NCBI GenBank assembly: GCA_017411125.1
Contig: JAFPNP010000358.1
Location: 1 to 6,387, forward strand
DNA from: Kiritimatiellia bacterium
Lineage (GTDB): Bacteria; Verrucomicrobiota; Kiritimatiellia; RFP12; UBA1067
DNA: 6,387 bases
Reading direction: 5' to 3'
A program made the translations under genes and the position numbers. A model generated the notes under the pieces. The model was not told where the DNA came from, did no database searches, and saw only the letters and a list, made by a program, of their open reading frames with translations. Below are positions 5,437-6,387 of the stretch, piece by piece. Each line of letters begins with the position of its first letter. Positions within the stretch are counted from its first letter, which is position 1.

Positions 5437-6306
5437 ATGGATGAGAAGCTTTACGTTCGGAACACCGCCGGCAAGGTGTTCGGCCCGATTGATATCGAAA
5501 CCCTGAAGGGTTGGGTCAAGGACGGGCGCGTGGAGCCGCTTGCCGGGATTTCGTCCGATTTGGTCAACTGGGTTGTTGCGCCTCTTCGTCCGGAGTTGGA
5601 GATGAATTGGGTCGTGGAGAACAACGCCGGCCAGTTTTACGGTCCTACGCACCGGGCCGTGCTGGACGACCTTGTAAAGACGGGCTCGCTGTCTCCTTCC
5701 GCCAGATTCTTCCAGGACGATCGCGGCGCTGCGCAGGAGCGCATCCGTTCGCTGGAAGCCGCGCTCGCCGCCAAGGACGCGGAACTGGCGCAGAAGGACG
5801 CGACGATAGCCGAGGCACAGAGGCTTTCCGCGAAGAAAGACCTCCAGCTCGCCGCAGGGCAGAAAGCCATTCGCGAGCGCGACGACCGTATTGCCGAGAT
5901 GAACGCCGCTCTCAAGCAGCGCGATGTGCAGCTGGCGGATTTTGCCAAGGCTGTCCAGGGCCGCGACGCCCAGCTTCAGCAGAGCGCAAGCGAGATTGCG
6001 CGCCGCGACGAGGAAAAGTCCGCTCTTGTGGACAAACTTGCCGGCAGGGATGCGGAACTCGTCCTCCTCAAGGAGCAACTTGCCCAGCGCGACGCGATTC
6101 ACGACCGGGAGTGGAAGACGGAAGTTATAGAGCCGGAAGTCGTGGCGAACGAAGTTCCGCCTGCCGTAGCCCGCCAGGCGTTCGCTCCGCCGTTTACCGA
6201 CGGCCCGTCGCAGAACGCGCTGGCGGAGTTGGAGCGTCGTGCGCAGCAGGAGTTGGCGCGCATGGGCGCTTCCGGAGTGAAGAAATTTTTCAGGTTGGGA
6301 AAATAG
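5437..6306 (+). CDS. Tandem GYF_2 (DUF4339) protein with a 14-residue-repeat coiled coil
   Basis: This is a 289-residue protein of unknown function with no signal peptide and no membrane segment, so probably cytoplasmic. Two GYF_2-like modules open it. Module 1 (about 5-47) has Y6, FGP at 15-17, W26, G30 and W45. Module 2 (about 57-96) has NWVV, FYGP at 67-70, and LVKTGSLSP (79-87). GYF_2 modules are presumed protein-binding by analogy with eukaryotic GYF domains, which bind proline-rich peptides. Residues 101-226 form a long coiled coil with a strict 14-residue period (described separately). A linker with Pro pairs (PPAV 241-244, PPF 251-253) precedes a short C-terminal helix ending VKKFFRLGK, basic and aromatic. 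ATG 5437 lies six bases after the fabD stop; the only Shine-Dalgarno-like bases are GGA 5425-5427 inside fabD, so translation is probably coupled. A scaffold role is inference only. Confidence 0.85.
   Translation: MDEKLYVRNTAGKVFGPIDIETLKGWVKDGRVEPLAGISSDLVNWVVAPLRPELEMNWVVENNAGQFYGPTHRAVLDDLVKTGSLSPSARFFQDDRGAAQERIRSLEAALAAKDAELAQKDATIAEAQRLSAKKDLQLAAGQKAIRERDDRIAEMNAALKQRDVQLADFAKAVQGRDAQLQQSASEIARRDEEKSALVDKLAGRDAELVLLKEQLAQRDAIHDREWKTEVIEPEVVANEVPPAVARQAFAPPFTDGPSQNALAELERRAQQELARMGASGVKKFFRLGK
5764..6102 (+). repeat. Protein-level 14-residue (42-base) repeat in the coiled coil
   Basis: A Lys/Arg-Asp pair recurs with exact spacing: the Asp falls at residues 114, 121, 135, 149, 163, 177, 191, 205 and 219, that is 7 and then seven times 14. 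A Leu, Ile or Val lies four residues before nearly every one of these Asp residues (Ser at 131 is the exception) and usually three after (exceptions K194 and H222), giving one hydrophobic residue every seven. The codons differ between copies, so the repeat shows in the protein far more clearly than in the DNA. Confidence 0.85.
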
Positions 6307-6326
6307 CTGGCAGGGGGCAGGCGTAG

Positions 6327-6387
6327 ATGAGCGCTCAGTGGTATCTTCGCACGCAGGACGAGACATTCGGCCCGGAAAGCCGCGGAC
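6327..6387 (+). CDS. Start of a second GYF_2 (DUF4339) protein, cut by the window edge
   Basis: Only the first 20 codons are visible, beginning MSAQWYLRTQDETFGPESRG. The N-terminal WY pair, the short spacing to FGP and the absence of a signal peptide match the opening of a GYF_2 module and resemble both modules of the preceding protein. ATG 6327 lies 20 bases after the previous stop, with a G-rich ribosome binding site (AGGGGG, 6312-6317) nine bases upstream, so it belongs to the same operon. In other bacteria, proteins of this kind often carry membrane or other domains after the GYF_2 module; what follows here cannot be seen. Confidence 0.75.
   Translation, partial: MSAQWYLRTQDETFGPESRG

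Noticed and set aside
5764..6102. Regular 42-base spacing considered as a DNA tandem array or CRISPR-like repeat.
   Set aside because: The copies differ at the base level and the regularity is at the protein level within one open reading frame, typical of a coiled coil.
4510..6366. Very long open frame (618 codons) on the minus strand opposite fabD and the GYF_2 gene.
   Set aside because: It runs antisense to two well-supported genes, its product shows no recognisable domain and is rich in Arg and Leu, and such open antisense frames are expected opposite GC-rich genes.

Overview
The window reads as ordinary chromosome of a GC-rich Gram-negative (diderm) bacterium. The diderm reading rests on an RND pump with its outer-membrane channel and on two lipoprotein signal peptides. 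Bacterial GYF_2 (DUF4339) proteins in short-spaced genes and the style of the small lipoprotein recall the PVC group (Verrucomicrobiota, Kiritimatiellota, Lentisphaerota). That placement is an impression, not a demonstrated result. Every gene I support is on the + strand. I see no tRNA, rRNA, CRISPR array, insertion sequence or phage gene.

Layout. Positions 1-525 hold the C-terminal end of an RND (HAE1/AcrB-type) efflux pump. It is followed at 583-2082 by a NodT/OprM-type outer-membrane channel lipoprotein, so this is the tail of a tripartite drug-efflux operon whose adaptor should lie upstream of the window. A 136-bp gap (2083-2218), AT-rich in its first half, contains a promoter-like pair and a 7-bp direct repeat with an 11-bp period.

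From 2219 a tight, overlapping cluster follows. It contains a membrane-anchored coiled-coil protein of unknown family (2219-3373), a 57-residue lipoprotein (3354-3527) overlapping both its neighbours, and a RluA-family pseudouridine synthase with an S4 domain (3520-4449). A good sigma70-like promoter at the end of the synthase gene (4442-4470) then leads into fabD (4507-5430), malonyl-CoA:ACP transacylase of fatty acid synthesis. Six bases later starts a soluble protein with two GYF_2 modules and a coiled coil of unusually strict 14-residue periodicity (5437-6306). After 20 more bases a second GYF_2 protein begins at 6327 and runs off the window.

How they work together. The first two genes are parts of one efflux machine. 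The anchored coiled-coil protein and the overlapping lipoprotein may form a translationally coupled envelope pair, but no function can be assigned. fabD is cut off from other fab genes here and is co-transcribed, by spacing, with GYF_2 proteins of unknown role. I find no convincing new defence or mobile system. The most interesting items are the 14-residue repeat protein with its GYF_2 neighbour, the overlapping small lipoprotein, and the direct repeat over the promoter at 2114-2149.
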